Part shown: piece by piece, positions 10,144 through 19,056 of the stretch
How positions within the stretch are numbered: position 1 is the first letter of the stretch
How the letters are laid out: each line of letters opens with the position of its first letter
Program-made: the position numbers and the translations under genes
The notes under the pieces: generated by a model
The model's database searches: none
What the model was told of the DNA's origin: nothing
What the model saw: only the letters and a program-made list of their open reading frames with translations
Assembly (NCBI GenBank): GCA_963821095.1
Contig: CAWGCJ010000007.1
Coordinates: 310,001-374,000, forward strand
Source: CAVPHV01 sp963821095
GTDB taxonomy: Bacteria > Actinomycetota > Acidimicrobiia > Spongiisociales > UBA5794
DNA length: 64,000 bases
Direction of reading: 5' to 3'

Positions 10144-11766
10144 GTGCTGAGCTACGTATCCGGGCCATCGGCGGAACCCCTCATCGGGCAGACGATCGGG
10201 GACAACCTCGACGAGACGGCGGACCGCTACCCCGAGACCCTGGCTCTGGTCTCGCGCCATCAACAGATTCGCTGGACGTACTGGGAGTTCTTGGCCGCTG
10301 TCAACGAGGCGGCCCGGGCCTTCATTGACCTAGGGGTAGCTCGCGGCGATCGGGTCGGCATTTGGGCCCCGAACTGCGCCGAGTGGGCTGTCACCCAGTA
10401 CGCCACCGCCAAGGTCGGGGCGATTCTGGTCAACATCAACCCGGCCTACCGCACCCACGAACTGCAGTACGCCCTCGACCAGTCGGGCGTCAGCGTCCTT
10501 GTGAGCGACGAGGTCTTCAAGTCGTCGCGCTACCTCGAGATGATCGAGCAGGTGCGGCCGGAGGTCCCGGCGCTGCGCCGGGTGATCGCCCTCTCGGGCA
10601 CCGCCGACGAGACCTGGGGCGAGTTCCTGGGTCGCTCGGGCCGGGTGTCGCCCGAACGGTTGGCGGCACGGCAGGCGGATCTGCAGTTTGATGACCCGAT
10701 CAACATCCAATACACCTCGGGCACCACCGGCCGACCCAAAGGCGCCACCCTCACCCACCACAACATCCTCAACAACGGCCACGACACCACCGGTCTGCAA
10801 AACATCGAGCCGGGCGACCGGATCTGCATCCCGGTGCCGCTCTACCACTGCTTCGGGATGGTGATCGGCAATCTCGGCTGCACCACCAGGGGCGCCACCA
10901 TGGTCTACCCGTCGCCGTCGTTTGAGCCGGCAGCAACCCTGGAAGCGGTCGCCGCCGAACGCTGTGTCTCGGTGTACGGGGTGCCGACGATGTTCATTGC
11001 CATGCTGGAGGATCCCAGCTTCGCCGAACACGATCTCACCTCCCTGCGGACCGGGGTCATGGCCGGGGCGCCGTGCCCGATCGAGGTGATGAAGCGCTGC
11101 ATCAACGACATGCACATGGCCGAGGTTGAGATCGCGTTTGGCATGACCGAGATGTCGCCCGTGTCGTTTCAGAGTCGGGTCGACGATTCGATCGAGCGCC
11201 GGGTCTCGACGGTGGGGCGGGTCATGCCCCACGTCGAGTGCAAGGTGGTCGATCCCGAGACGGGGCATGTAGTTCCGACCGGGGTCGCCGGGGAGATCTG
11301 TACCCGGGGCTACTCCGTGATGAGGGGCTATTGGGAGAACGCCGATGCCACCGCGGAGGCGATCGACCGAGCCGGTTGGATGCACACCGGCGACCTTGGG
11401 GTGCTCGATGACGAGGGCTATCTCGTCATCTCGGGCCGGATCAAAGACATGATCATTCGTGGTGGGGAGAACATCTACCCGCGCGAGATCGAGGAGTTCC
11501 TCTTCACCCATCCCGCCATCGCCGACGCCCAGGTGATCGGGGTCCCCGATCAGCGCCTCGGCGAAGAGATCTGCGCCTGGGTGCAACTCCGTGAAGGCGA
11601 GACGCTGACGTTGGACGACCTCAAAGAAATCAGCCGGGACCGAATCGCCCACTTCAAGGTGCCGCGCTACCTCTACGTCGCCGACGAGTTCCCCATGACG
11701 GTCACCGGCAAAGCCCAGAAGTTCAAGATGCGCGATCTATCGATCGAGCGCTTCAAGCTCCGCTGA
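10144..11766 (+). CDS. Fatty-acid/acyl-CoA synthetase, AMP-binding (FadD type)
   Basis: 540 residues from a GTG start chosen because AGGAGA lies 5 bases upstream. The adenylate-forming enzyme motifs are complete: IQYTSGTTGRPKGATLTHHN (P-loop, A3), GMTEMSPVSF (A5), YWENADATAEA and WMHTGDLG (A7), GRIKDMIIRGGENIYPREIE (A8 hinge) and the catalytic Lys in TGKAQKFKMR near the C-terminus. It should activate a medium- or long-chain carboxylic acid to the acyl-CoA. It stands alone between unrelated genes, followed by a repeat-rich spacer. The frame is intact. Confidence 0.9.
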   Translation: MLSYVSGPSAEPLIGQTIGDNLDETADRYPETLALVSRHQQIRWTYWEFLAAVNEAARAFIDLGVARGDRVGIWAPNCAEWAVTQYATAKVGAILVNINPAYRTHELQYALDQSGVSVLVSDEVFKSSRYLEMIEQVRPEVPALRRVIALSGTADETWGEFLGRSGRVSPERLAARQADLQFDDPINIQYTSGTTGRPKGATLTHHNILNNGHDTTGLQNIEPGDRICIPVPLYHCFGMVIGNLGCTTRGATMVYPSPSFEPAATLEAVAAERCVSVYGVPTMFIAMLEDPSFAEHDLTSLRTGVMAGAPCPIEVMKRCINDMHMAEVEIAFGMTEMSPVSFQSRVDDSIERRVSTVGRVMPHVECKVVDPETGHVVPTGVAGEICTRGYSVMRGYWENADATAEAIDRAGWMHTGDLGVLDDEGYLVISGRIKDMIIRGGENIYPREIEEFLFTHPAIADAQVIGVPDQRLGEEICAWVQLREGETLTLDDLKEISRDRIAHFKVPRYLYVADEFPMTVTGKAQKFKMRDLSIERFKLR

Positions 11767-11768
11767 AA

Positions 11769-11918
11769 GCCCCCTCCGCCCCCGCGCCGAGAGGTGCCTG
11801 AGGAGACCTCGACGAAGGCGGGAGGGGGCCAGAACGAGCGAAGAGTGCCCATGGAGTGCCCTCCCTCGACGAAGTCGGGGGAGGTGCCTGAGGAGTCCTC
11901 GACGAAGGCGGAGGGGGC
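11769..11918. repeat. Intergenic direct and inverted repeats
   Basis: A unit of about 38 bases beginning GAGGTGCCTGAGGAG and ending in a GGCGGAGGGGG-type run occurs at 11791-11829 and again at 11881-11918, with one substitution and a one-base length difference. A partial copy (CCTCGACGAAGTCGGGGGAGG) sits between them. GCCCCCTCCGCC at 11769-11780 is complementary to the GGCGGGAGGGGGC end of the first unit, so the left part can fold into a long hairpin just past the synthetase stop. It may act as a terminator between the converging genes and looks like a dispersed intergenic element. Confidence 0.65.
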
Positions 11919-11938
11919 AACTACCCGGCACCCTGGTT

Positions 11939-13222
11939 TCAGCAGCCCGGCTGCGCTCCGGGACATGGCATGTTCAGCGGGAACACGACCTTGCGGGTCT
12001 GCCGTTGGAGGTGCTCCCAGGCTTCTCGAGGATTGCCGAAGCCGCAGTTTGCGGCGTAGCGAATCACCTCGGCGACGGCGTATGGGGTCGCAAACGAGGT
12101 TCCGCTCCACTCGGCGAGACCTTCAAACTTGGCCCGGTCTGGGTTGCCGGGGCCCTGATCCTCTCCGTAGACGAATTCGATGTCGGACATGTAGTCGCTG
12201 TGGTGATGAACCCCGGGCGCCAGCGCTCGGACCCAACGTCCCCGGTTGGAGAATTCCGCCCATCCCGACGTGGTGTCAGCCTCACGTGGCGAAGTGTTGA
12301 AGGCGCCGACGCTCATCACGGCCTCTCGGAACTCCCGTTCTGCGGCAAAAGCGGCCGGGTAGAACCGTTCCTTGGTGCTGTCGTTGCCGGCGGCAGCGGC
12401 AAACAGGACATCGGGCCGCTGCTTGATCCATCGGCGCATTGCGGCTCGGAGGGCAGGCACATCACCCTCGTCGGCGTAGGTGCCAAGCGAGAGGTTGACC
12501 ACGGCGACCCGCTTGTCCTGCAGCGCCGTGTCGACGTCGGCGATGATGTCGGCTTCTTCGATGATAAACGTGTGCCGAGCCAGGTCTCGGGTCACAACGT
12601 CCCGTACATGGACCTCGAGGTTGGGGATCATGCGTTTCAGGATCCCCCCGATGAAACCGCCGTGGCCGGAGCCGGCGAAGTCGACGACCTTGTCGCCGTC
12701 TCCATCAAAAACCTCGGGTTCCGTCATTGAAGTTGGGGTGAGCCCGGAGCGGGTCTTGCCGAACAGGCCGGTGTCGACCACGGCGACCTGCCAGTCGATG
12801 TCGAGTTCCTTGCCCATCGGATCTGGTTCGTCGGTGGGGGTGGGGTCGTCTCCCGGTCCGATTCGAGGGGTTGGCGCCAACGTGAGGATGTGGTTGAGGC
12901 TCACAAAGCCTTCCCTGCCGAGGCGGCGAGTGAGATCGGCGGCGAGTTGTGGTGCACACACCGGGATGTCGTCGGGCAGGTGAATGCGCGCCAGCGTTTC
13001 ACCGTCTTCGACCCGCACCTCACTGCCGGGAAACAGGCGCTTCAGCAACGCAATGACTGCTTTGGGCTGATCGGTGAGAAGCACACCGGGGACGTAGAAC
13101 ACCGCGGGATCCTGGTCGGCGTTCGGGTCGATCAATCTGGTACGGCCGTACCCATCGAGTTCTCGCAAGCGGCGAGTGATGGCGGCGCTGGCGGAGTCGT
13201 AGTTCTGTGCAGGATCGTTCAT
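11939..13222 (-). CDS. Cytoplasmic subtilisin-like serine protease (S8)
   Basis: 427 residues from the ATG at 13222 (MNDPAQ). The full subtilase triad is present: Asp150 in VAVVDTG, His187 in GSGHGGFIGG, Ser376 in WSGTSFATP, with the oxyanion Asn280 in AAAAGND. There is no signal peptide or membrane segment, which is unusual for S8 enzymes and points to an intracellular role. The first 140 residues are a non-catalytic N-terminal region with no hydrophobic stretch. The gene is divergent from the TPR-CHAT protease gene with 100 bases between the starts, suggesting shared control. It probably belongs to the same functional unit as the sigma factor and small protein beyond it. Substrate unknown. 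Confidence 0.88.
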   Translation of the reverse strand: MNDPAQNYDSASAAITRRLRELDGYGRTRLIDPNADQDPAVFYVPGVLLTDQPKAVIALLKRLFPGSEVRVEDGETLARIHLPDDIPVCAPQLAADLTRRLGREGFVSLNHILTLAPTPRIGPGDDPTPTDEPDPMGKELDIDWQVAVVDTGLFGKTRSGLTPTSMTEPEVFDGDGDKVVDFAGSGHGGFIGGILKRMIPNLEVHVRDVVTRDLARHTFIIEEADIIADVDTALQDKRVAVVNLSLGTYADEGDVPALRAAMRRWIKQRPDVLFAAAAGNDSTKERFYPAAFAAEREFREAVMSVGAFNTSPREADTTSGWAEFSNRGRWVRALAPGVHHHSDYMSDIEFVYGEDQGPGNPDRAKFEGLAEWSGTSFATPYAVAEVIRYAANCGFGNPREAWEHLQRQTRKVVFPLNMPCPGAQPGC

Positions 13223-13322
13223 TGGATGTCCCCCAACTCGAGCCCGGCTGATGCAACCGGGACGCATCTTCTCGCTTCGTACGCGAACCTACAGGAAACC
13301 CAACAAGATATGGACATCGATT
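13223..13322. promoter_or_regulatory. Divergent promoter region between subtilase and TPR-CHAT genes
   Basis: One hundred bases separate the two divergent starts, so both promoters must lie here unless an upstream start is used. GGAAACC at 13294-13300 resembles a -35 element of ECF-type sigma factors and faces the CHAT gene, but no convincing -10 follows at the right distance. Confidence 0.3.
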
Positions 13323-15944
13323 ATGGAAGAAGCTGTATCGCCGTTGGCGGCCGAAGCCACTGAACTGGTGACGATGGCCAATGCCGATCCGCAGGCTGCC
13401 ATCGCGGCCGCAACTGATTTGCTGGCGCGGCCGGGCGCAGCGGGAGACCTGCGAGCCCGCGCCATCGCCTGGCGGGCGCGGGGGTTGGCCGCGGCCAACC
13501 TGATGGATCTCGACGAGGCCGTGGAGTGCCTCGAGGCGGCCATGGCTGCCGCAGCGGCCACCGGCGACCCGCAACTACTCGCAACGGTCCAGATGACCCA
13601 GGGCGGGGTGCTGTCGTGGTCGGGGGAGAGCGGCCGGGCCCTCACCATCATGTCGGAGGCGCTCGCGCAGCTGAGCGGCTTGGATCGGGCTCGGGCGTTG
13701 GTTCAGCGCGGGGCCGTCCACTACCGCATTGCCAGCTTCGACACTGCGCTGATCGACTTTGACGAGGCCTTTCCGCTGCTCGAGGGTCGGGACCAGATGT
13801 GGCTGGGCAATCTGCTGGTCAATCGGGCTCTGACTCGGGCCTACCTAGGGTCTCTTGCTTTGGCTGAGGACGACTTGCTGGCGGCGCGGACCGTCTACGA
13901 AGCCTTGGATCAGCGTTTGCCGGTGGCGCAATGCACCCAGAATCTCGGGTGGCTGGCGGTTCGCCGGGGAGACCTTCCCAAGGCACTGCACCACCTCGAC
14001 CAGGCCGAAGAGCAATTTGAAGCGTTTGCCGGCAATCCGGCCGAGGTATGGGTTGACCGGGTCGAGGCGATGCTTCTGGCCCACCTCACCGACGATGCGG
14101 TGGAGCTCGCCGAACGGGCCGCCGACAGCCTCGGATCCGGTGGACACGGCGCCGGCCACGCCGAGGCCCTCATCCGGGTCGCCCAGGCGGCGTTGCTAGC
14201 CGGACAACCGGAGCGCGCTGCGGAATCGGCCCAAGAGGCCCGGCTCCGTTTTGATGAGCAGGGTCGTCCCGGGTGGGCCGGGCACGCCGAGCTACTGGTC
14301 AGCGAGGCGCGGTATGCGGCCGGGGAGGCGACGGCCGACGACCGTGCCGAGGTGGAGGGTCTGGTGGGGCGGCTCGAGGCTGTAGGGCTTGCCACGGCGG
14401 CCACCACCGCCCAGGTGCTCGCGGCCCAGATTGCCTTGCGCCTCGGTGATACCGAGCATTGCCGCCGCATCCTGGATTCCGCCACGCACGAGCGCTCGAA
14501 CGCCGCGGTCGATCTGCGGGCTCGCATCTGGTTGGCCACCGCCCAACTCCGCCAGGCCGAAGGCGATCACCGCGGTGCGTTGGCGGCTGCCGGGGCCGGG
14601 CTCGACGTGGTGGATGAGCATCAGGCCGGGCTGGGGGCCACAGAGACCCGGGTCCACGCTGCCGGCCACGCCCGACAGCTCGGGACGCTGGGTGTGCAAC
14701 TGGCCTGGGAGTCGGAGCGGCCGAGGCAAGCCCTGCGCTGGATGGAGCGGACTCGGGCGGGCGCCCTGCGTTTTGCGCCGGTGACACCACCCGACGACGC
14801 CGAGCTTGCGGTCGAGTTGGGCGAGTTGCGTGAGGTCGAGCGAGAGCTACGAACCACGGCGCTATCGGGCGACACCGGCGATCTGGAGCAGCACCGGCAG
14901 CGGCTCGAACGCTCCATTCGCCGCCGCACCCGGAGGCTGCTCGGAGCCGACACCCGCGGTGCCCAGGTTGACATCGCCACCATCGTGGACGTCCTCGGCG
15001 AGAAGCGCCTCGTCGAATACGACGCGGTTGGCGATCGGCTCGTTGCCGTGTCGGTTCACAAAGGAAGGGCGCAGCGTCATGATCTTGCATCTGCCGCAGA
15101 GACCATCGGGGCGCTCGATCAGTTGCGGTTCGGACTTCGTCGGCTGGCGCGGCCGGGCGGCAGCGGCGCCTCGCGGCGAGCTGCCCGGGAAATGGTCGAC
15201 GATGCGGCGCAGCGACTCGACGACATTCTGTTGAGCCCGATCGGAGGAGGTGACGAGGAACTCGTTGTGGTGCCTCCAGGTCGGCTGCATGCCGTTCCCT
15301 GGGGCCTGCTTCCAAGTTGCATCGGTCGTCCCGTGAGTGTTGCGCCCTCGGCGGAGCTGTGGCTGCGGCGGGTCGATCGGGCCCCATCGGCGGGCCGTTC
15401 GGTCGTCGTGGGTGGACCTCGATTGCCCGAAGCGGCGAGTGAAGTGGCCGCCGTCGCCGGGGTATACACCGACGCGGCGCGCCTCGACGCAGCCTCGGGC
15501 TCTGTCCATGTGGTTCGTGAGCATCTCGACGGTGCCGCCTTGGCGCATCTGGTGTGCCACGGCCGCTTCCGCACCGACAACCCGCTGTTCTCGGCATTGG
15601 AGTTCAGCGACGGCTGGTTCACCGTGTATGAGTTCGAGCGGCTGTCATCTGCTCCCCAGACCGTGGTGCTTTCGGCGTGTGATGCGGGTCTTTCGGCGGA
15701 GCGACCCGGGAACGAGGTCATGGGGATCGTCGCCGGCCTTCTCGGCGCGGGAACCAACACGGTGATCGCCAGCATCGGATTGGTCCCCGATGCCGCCTCG
15801 ACCCGGCACCTGATGGTTGATTTCCACGAGCAGCTCGCCGCCGGGGCTTCGCCTGCCTACGCACTCTCGGGAGCGCAAACCGCGGCCATCTCCGCCGGTG
15901 ACGACACCGTGGCCGGCTCGTTTGTCTGCTTTGGCGCCGGGTAG
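13323..15944 (+). CDS. TPR-CHAT caspase-like protease
   Basis: 873 residues from the ATG at 13323. Roughly residues 1-480 are alpha-helical tetratricopeptide repeats (for example QRGAVHYRIASFDTALIDFDEAF and LGWLAVRRGDLPKALHHLDQAE). A coiled segment follows (about 490-560, LREVERELRTT), then a C-terminal CHAT peptidase domain. The catalytic dyad is visible as His746 in LVCHGRF and Cys786 in VLSACDAG; the VVPPGRLHAVPWGLL strand and the GAGTNTVIAS block are also typical. CHAT proteins are caspase relatives (clan CD) used in conflict and signalling systems. The sigma factor gene follows 93 bases after the stop. No signal peptide, so cytoplasmic. Confidence 0.92.
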   Translation: MEEAVSPLAAEATELVTMANADPQAAIAAATDLLARPGAAGDLRARAIAWRARGLAAANLMDLDEAVECLEAAMAAAAATGDPQLLATVQMTQGGVLSWSGESGRALTIMSEALAQLSGLDRARALVQRGAVHYRIASFDTALIDFDEAFPLLEGRDQMWLGNLLVNRALTRAYLGSLALAEDDLLAARTVYEALDQRLPVAQCTQNLGWLAVRRGDLPKALHHLDQAEEQFEAFAGNPAEVWVDRVEAMLLAHLTDDAVELAERAADSLGSGGHGAGHAEALIRVAQAALLAGQPERAAESAQEARLRFDEQGRPGWAGHAELLVSEARYAAGEATADDRAEVEGLVGRLEAVGLATAATTAQVLAAQIALRLGDTEHCRRILDSATHERSNAAVDLRARIWLATAQLRQAEGDHRGALAAAGAGLDVVDEHQAGLGATETRVHAAGHARQLGTLGVQLAWESERPRQALRWMERTRAGALRFAPVTPPDDAELAVELGELREVERELRTTALSGDTGDLEQHRQRLERSIRRRTRRLLGADTRGAQVDIATIVDVLGEKRLVEYDAVGDRLVAVSVHKGRAQRHDLASAAETIGALDQLRFGLRRLARPGGSGASRRAAREMVDDAAQRLDDILLSPIGGGDEELVVVPPGRLHAVPWGLLPSCIGRPVSVAPSAELWLRRVDRAPSAGRSVVVGGPRLPEAASEVAAVAGVYTDAARLDAASGSVHVVREHLDGAALAHLVCHGRFRTDNPLFSALEFSDGWFTVYEFERLSSAPQTVVLSACDAGLSAERPGNEVMGIVAGLLGAGTNTVIASIGLVPDAASTRHLMVDFHEQLAAGASPAYALSGAQTAAISAGDDTVAGSFVCFGAG

Positions 15945-16037
15945 CGGAACCACACCAGCCGGGCAGCACACAAATCCCGTATCACGGCCCCCGCCTGCGC
16001 ATCGGTATCGGTGGAAGCACAGAGAGGGCAGCCGTGT

Positions 16038-16676
16038 ATGTCTACGAGAACCGACGAGGTGGAAGCGGAGCGACGATGGGTAAGGTCTCAATTGATGACC
16101 GAACGTTCCATTGCCGATCTGCTCGCTGCCGTTGTGCAGGGGGACCACACCGCGTTCGACGTGATTGTCGATCGTTATGTGCGTCTGGTGTGGTCGGTGA
16201 TTCGCAGCTTCCGGCTCGACGGAGAAACAGCCAAAGACGTCAGCCAAACCGTGTGGACACGTCTCTACGTGCACTGCGGCAAGATCCGGCAGCCGGAACG
16301 GCTCGCCGGCTGGCTGAGTACCACGGCCAAGAACGAGTGCGTGCGGGTGTTGCGGGAGCAACGTCGCCAGGTGCCGACCGACATGACCGACGAATGGGCC
16401 CTGGGGTCGACTCCGGCTTCGGACGAATCGATTGTGGCGGACGAGATGCGCCGCGAGATGTTGGAAGCGTTTGCCGAGCTGTCACCGGACTGTCAGCAAC
16501 TGCTCCGACTGCTCACTGCGGACGACGATCTCGACTACACGGCGATCGCAGAGATCATCGACAGGCCGATCGGGAGTATCGGGCCCACCAGGGCGCGGTG
16601 TCTGGACCGGCTGCGGAGGATCATGGCGCGTCGTGCGCCGACCGGAGACGAAGCCATGGACTCGCAGGAAGAGTGA
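16038..16676 (+). CDS. Sigma-70 family RNA polymerase sigma factor (ECF-like)
   Basis: 212 residues from the ATG at 16038, preceded by AGAGAGGG; a start at 16095 is possible. Region 2 is FDVIVDRYVRLVWSVIRSF through DVSQTVWTRLYVH and GWLSTTAKNECVRVLREQ. Region 4 is LSPDCQQLLRLL then DYTAIAEIIDRPIGSIGPTRARCLDRLRRIM, a helix-turn-helix. There is no region 1 or 3, as in ECF sigma factors. The stop is 10 bases ahead of the small protein gene, so they share a transcript. No classical zinc-containing anti-sigma gene is present; the neighbouring proteases or the small protein may take that role. Confidence 0.9.
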   Translation: MSTRTDEVEAERRWVRSQLMTERSIADLLAAVVQGDHTAFDVIVDRYVRLVWSVIRSFRLDGETAKDVSQTVWTRLYVHCGKIRQPERLAGWLSTTAKNECVRVLREQRRQVPTDMTDEWALGSTPASDESIVADEMRREMLEAFAELSPDCQQLLRLLTADDDLDYTAIAEIIDRPIGSIGPTRARCLDRLRRIMARRAPTGDEAMDSQEE

Positions 16677-16686
16677 GGAACAGATC

Positions 16687-17163
16687 GTGACGAATCCAGA
16701 AGACTGGAACGACGAGCAACTGCTCAGTCGGCTCGGGGTGGTTCTCGACGCCGCCGACCCGGTGCCGCCCGAGGTGGTGGCCGCGGCGAAGTCGGTCGTG
16801 CCACGTCTCGAACTCGAGTTCGACGTCGACGCGATCATGGCTGAGATCGTCTTTGATTCCGCCTCGGGCGAACTGGTTGGGGTGCGGGGCACCCAGGAGG
16901 CGACTCGGGAACTGACGCTGAGTGCACCCGGAGTGGAGATTGAACTGGTTGTGCTGTCCGATGGCGCTCGCCGGCTCGTCGGGCAGCTCGTGCCGCCCCA
17001 AACGGGGACGATTGAGCTCACCAGTGGTGATGAGGTGGTTGCGGCGCAGGCCGATGACCTGGGCCGCTTCACCTTTCAAGAGGTGCCGGAGGGCCCGATC
17101 CGCCTGAGTTGCCGACTTGATGCCGGCGGTCAGGTCGTGCAGACCAACTGGCTCGTGATCTGA
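16687..17163 (+). CDS. Small beta-rich protein linked to sigma/CHAT cassette, function unknown
   Basis: 158 residues from a GTG with GAGGAA upstream. Two parts are visible. An N-terminal helical segment (WNDEQLLSRLGVVLDAADPVPPEVVAAAKSV) is followed by a beta-rich domain (residues about 45-158) with the blocks ELVGVRGTQ, RRLVGQLVPPQTGTIEL and DDLGRFTFQEVPEGPIRL, the last like the strands of carboxypeptidase-regulatory or Cna-B folds. From memory, proteins with this RLVGQLVPPQ block recur in actinobacteria next to the same sigma factor and CHAT genes and are annotated as hypothetical. It could be an anti-sigma factor, a protease substrate or an effector; the sequence alone does not decide. Confidence 0.75.
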   Translation: MTNPEDWNDEQLLSRLGVVLDAADPVPPEVVAAAKSVVPRLELEFDVDAIMAEIVFDSASGELVGVRGTQEATRELTLSAPGVEIELVVLSDGARRLVGQLVPPQTGTIELTSGDEVVAAQADDLGRFTFQEVPEGPIRLSCRLDAGGQVVQTNWLVI

Positions 17164-17193
17164 CCGCTAGGTTGCAGTTGCGGCGCAGGCCCC

Positions 17194-18874
17194 CTACATC
17201 TTGGCCTGTTCGGTCTCCGTGATCGCCACCCGGCCGATTCGCTTGGTGAAGTAGTAGATCCGCTTCAGGTTGGCGATCACGTCCATCTCGAATCGGTAGT
17301 TGGCGACCCGGCTCGGCTCGTCGGCCATCAGCCGTTCCGCCTGGTGGAGGTTGGCGTCCTGTTCCATCTGGTTGATGGTTGCCTTCATCTTGGCGACCCG
17401 ATGGGCCGCATCCTCGTCCTTTTGAGTCAGGGCTACCAGGGCTAGGTCGTACGCCCGGTAGACGGCGGAATGGAATTCGTCGAGGACGCTCATGGTCATC
17501 GGGCTGATTTCGAGCATCGAGTCGAGCCGCTCCCGCCCGAGGGCGACCAGGTTCGTCTCGATGATGTCGCCGATTGCCTCGAGGTCGTTGGTGGCCTCCA
17601 TCAGGTCCATCATCTCCGCCGAGGATTCTTCGCTGAGGCGCGCCTGACCCACCTGTCCGAGGTACATCAGGATGTGGCCGTGAAGGCCGTCGACCTCGTC
17701 ATCGGCCGCCTCGATGTCGGCGAGGTCGTCGATGTCGCCGTCGATGATGGCGGGCAGGACCTCGTTGAGCATGACGCGGACCCGCGAGGCCATGCGCAAC
17801 AACTCCATCCGCGCCCGCGATAGCGCCAGCGAGGGGGTGCGGAGCAGGTCGTCATCGAGATACCTCGGCTCGATCACCCCAGTGTCCGGCTTGTCGGGAA
17901 CCAGCCATTCGACGAGGTGGGCGAATTGGTTGGTGAAGGGCAGGAAGATCAGCGCGTTGATCATATTGAACACCGTGTGGGCGTTGGCGATCTCGCGTGG
18001 CGTTCCGCCGCCGACGTTACCGATGTAGTTGGTGAGAAGACCGATGAGGGGGATCCAGATCAGGACCCCGCCGACGTTGAAGATGAGGTGGGCGACGGCG
18101 GCCCGCTGGGCGTCGCGGGGCTTGCCAATGGCGGCCAGCATCGCCGTGACGGAGGTGCCGATGTTGGCGCCCAACACGAGGGCGACACCGGCATCGAGCG
18201 TGATCAGGCCCTGGCCGGCGAGCACGATCACCACGCCGGTGGTCGCCGACGATGATTGGACGAGAGCGGTGAACAGGGCGCCGACCAGGATGCCCAGGAA
18301 CGGGTTCTCCAGGGCGGCCATCAGATCGATGAAGGCTGTCGTAGCTGCGCAGCGGCTCCATGGCCGGACCCATGACCACCATGCCGAAGAAGACCAGGCC
18401 GAGGCCCATCACCGCCGCCCCCTGGGCGCGGCGCTTCTCCTTCTTGGGGATCACGGTCATGGCGAAGCCGACTGCAACCAACACCAGCGCCCACCGGGTG
18501 ACGTTGAAGGCGATGATCTGCGCCGTGATCGTCGTGCCGATGTTGGCGCCGAGGATGACCGGGATCGACTGAACGAACGTCATCAGCCCGGCCGAGATGA
18601 AACCGACGACCAATACCGTCGTAACCGACGACGACTGCACGACCGCGGTGACCCCGGCACCGGTGAGTAGGCCGGTGATGCGATGGGAGGTCAGCTTCTC
18701 GAGGATGCGGCGCAGTCGGTCCCCGGCGACGACCCGCAAGGACTCGGTCATGCGGTCCATGCCCAGGAGGAACAGCGCCAATCCACCCAGCAGCCCGACG
18801 ATCAGGTCGAACCAGTCGATATCGGCCGAAGACTCAGTCACGACCTCGGCGGTTGCGAAGAGCAGCGACGTCAC
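17194..18874 (-). CDS. Na/Pi cotransporter family protein with PhoU-like C-terminus (one frameshift)
   Basis: ATG at 18874. Two inverted halves each carry the QSSS motif: VTAVVQSSSVTTVLVVGF with VILGANIGTT, and FTALVQSSSATTGVVIVL with LVLGANIGTS. These are the sodium/phosphate sites of the NptA/PNaS family. The last 200 residues are helical PhoU-like repeats (MDLMEATNDLEAIGDIIETNLV). The frame breaks near 18345, between GPAMEPLR and MAALENPFLGIL; joining the parts gives about 560 residues, the normal length. It imports phosphate with sodium, or a related anion. Converges with the small-protein gene ending at 17163. Confidence 0.88.
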
Positions 18875-19056
18875 GACATCCAGCTCGAGATTTGGCGCGG
18901 GCAGGCTGGGGCGGCCTCGGTCACTGGTTCACTCACAGTCGTCGCGTCGTGTTTGCGAGCTTGGCAGGCTCATCTGGCCGTTTCAACCATACCGATCGAC
19001 CGGGAGCCGGCGGGGATGCCGGATCCGCGCAGTGCGGCTGGTCGGGAGGCTGCGTG

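Noticed and set aside
13294..13322. ECF-type promoter self-regulating the CHAT cassette
   Set aside because: GGAAACC fits a -35, and GGAACC occurs before the sigma gene, but neither has a matching -10 at 16-18 bases.
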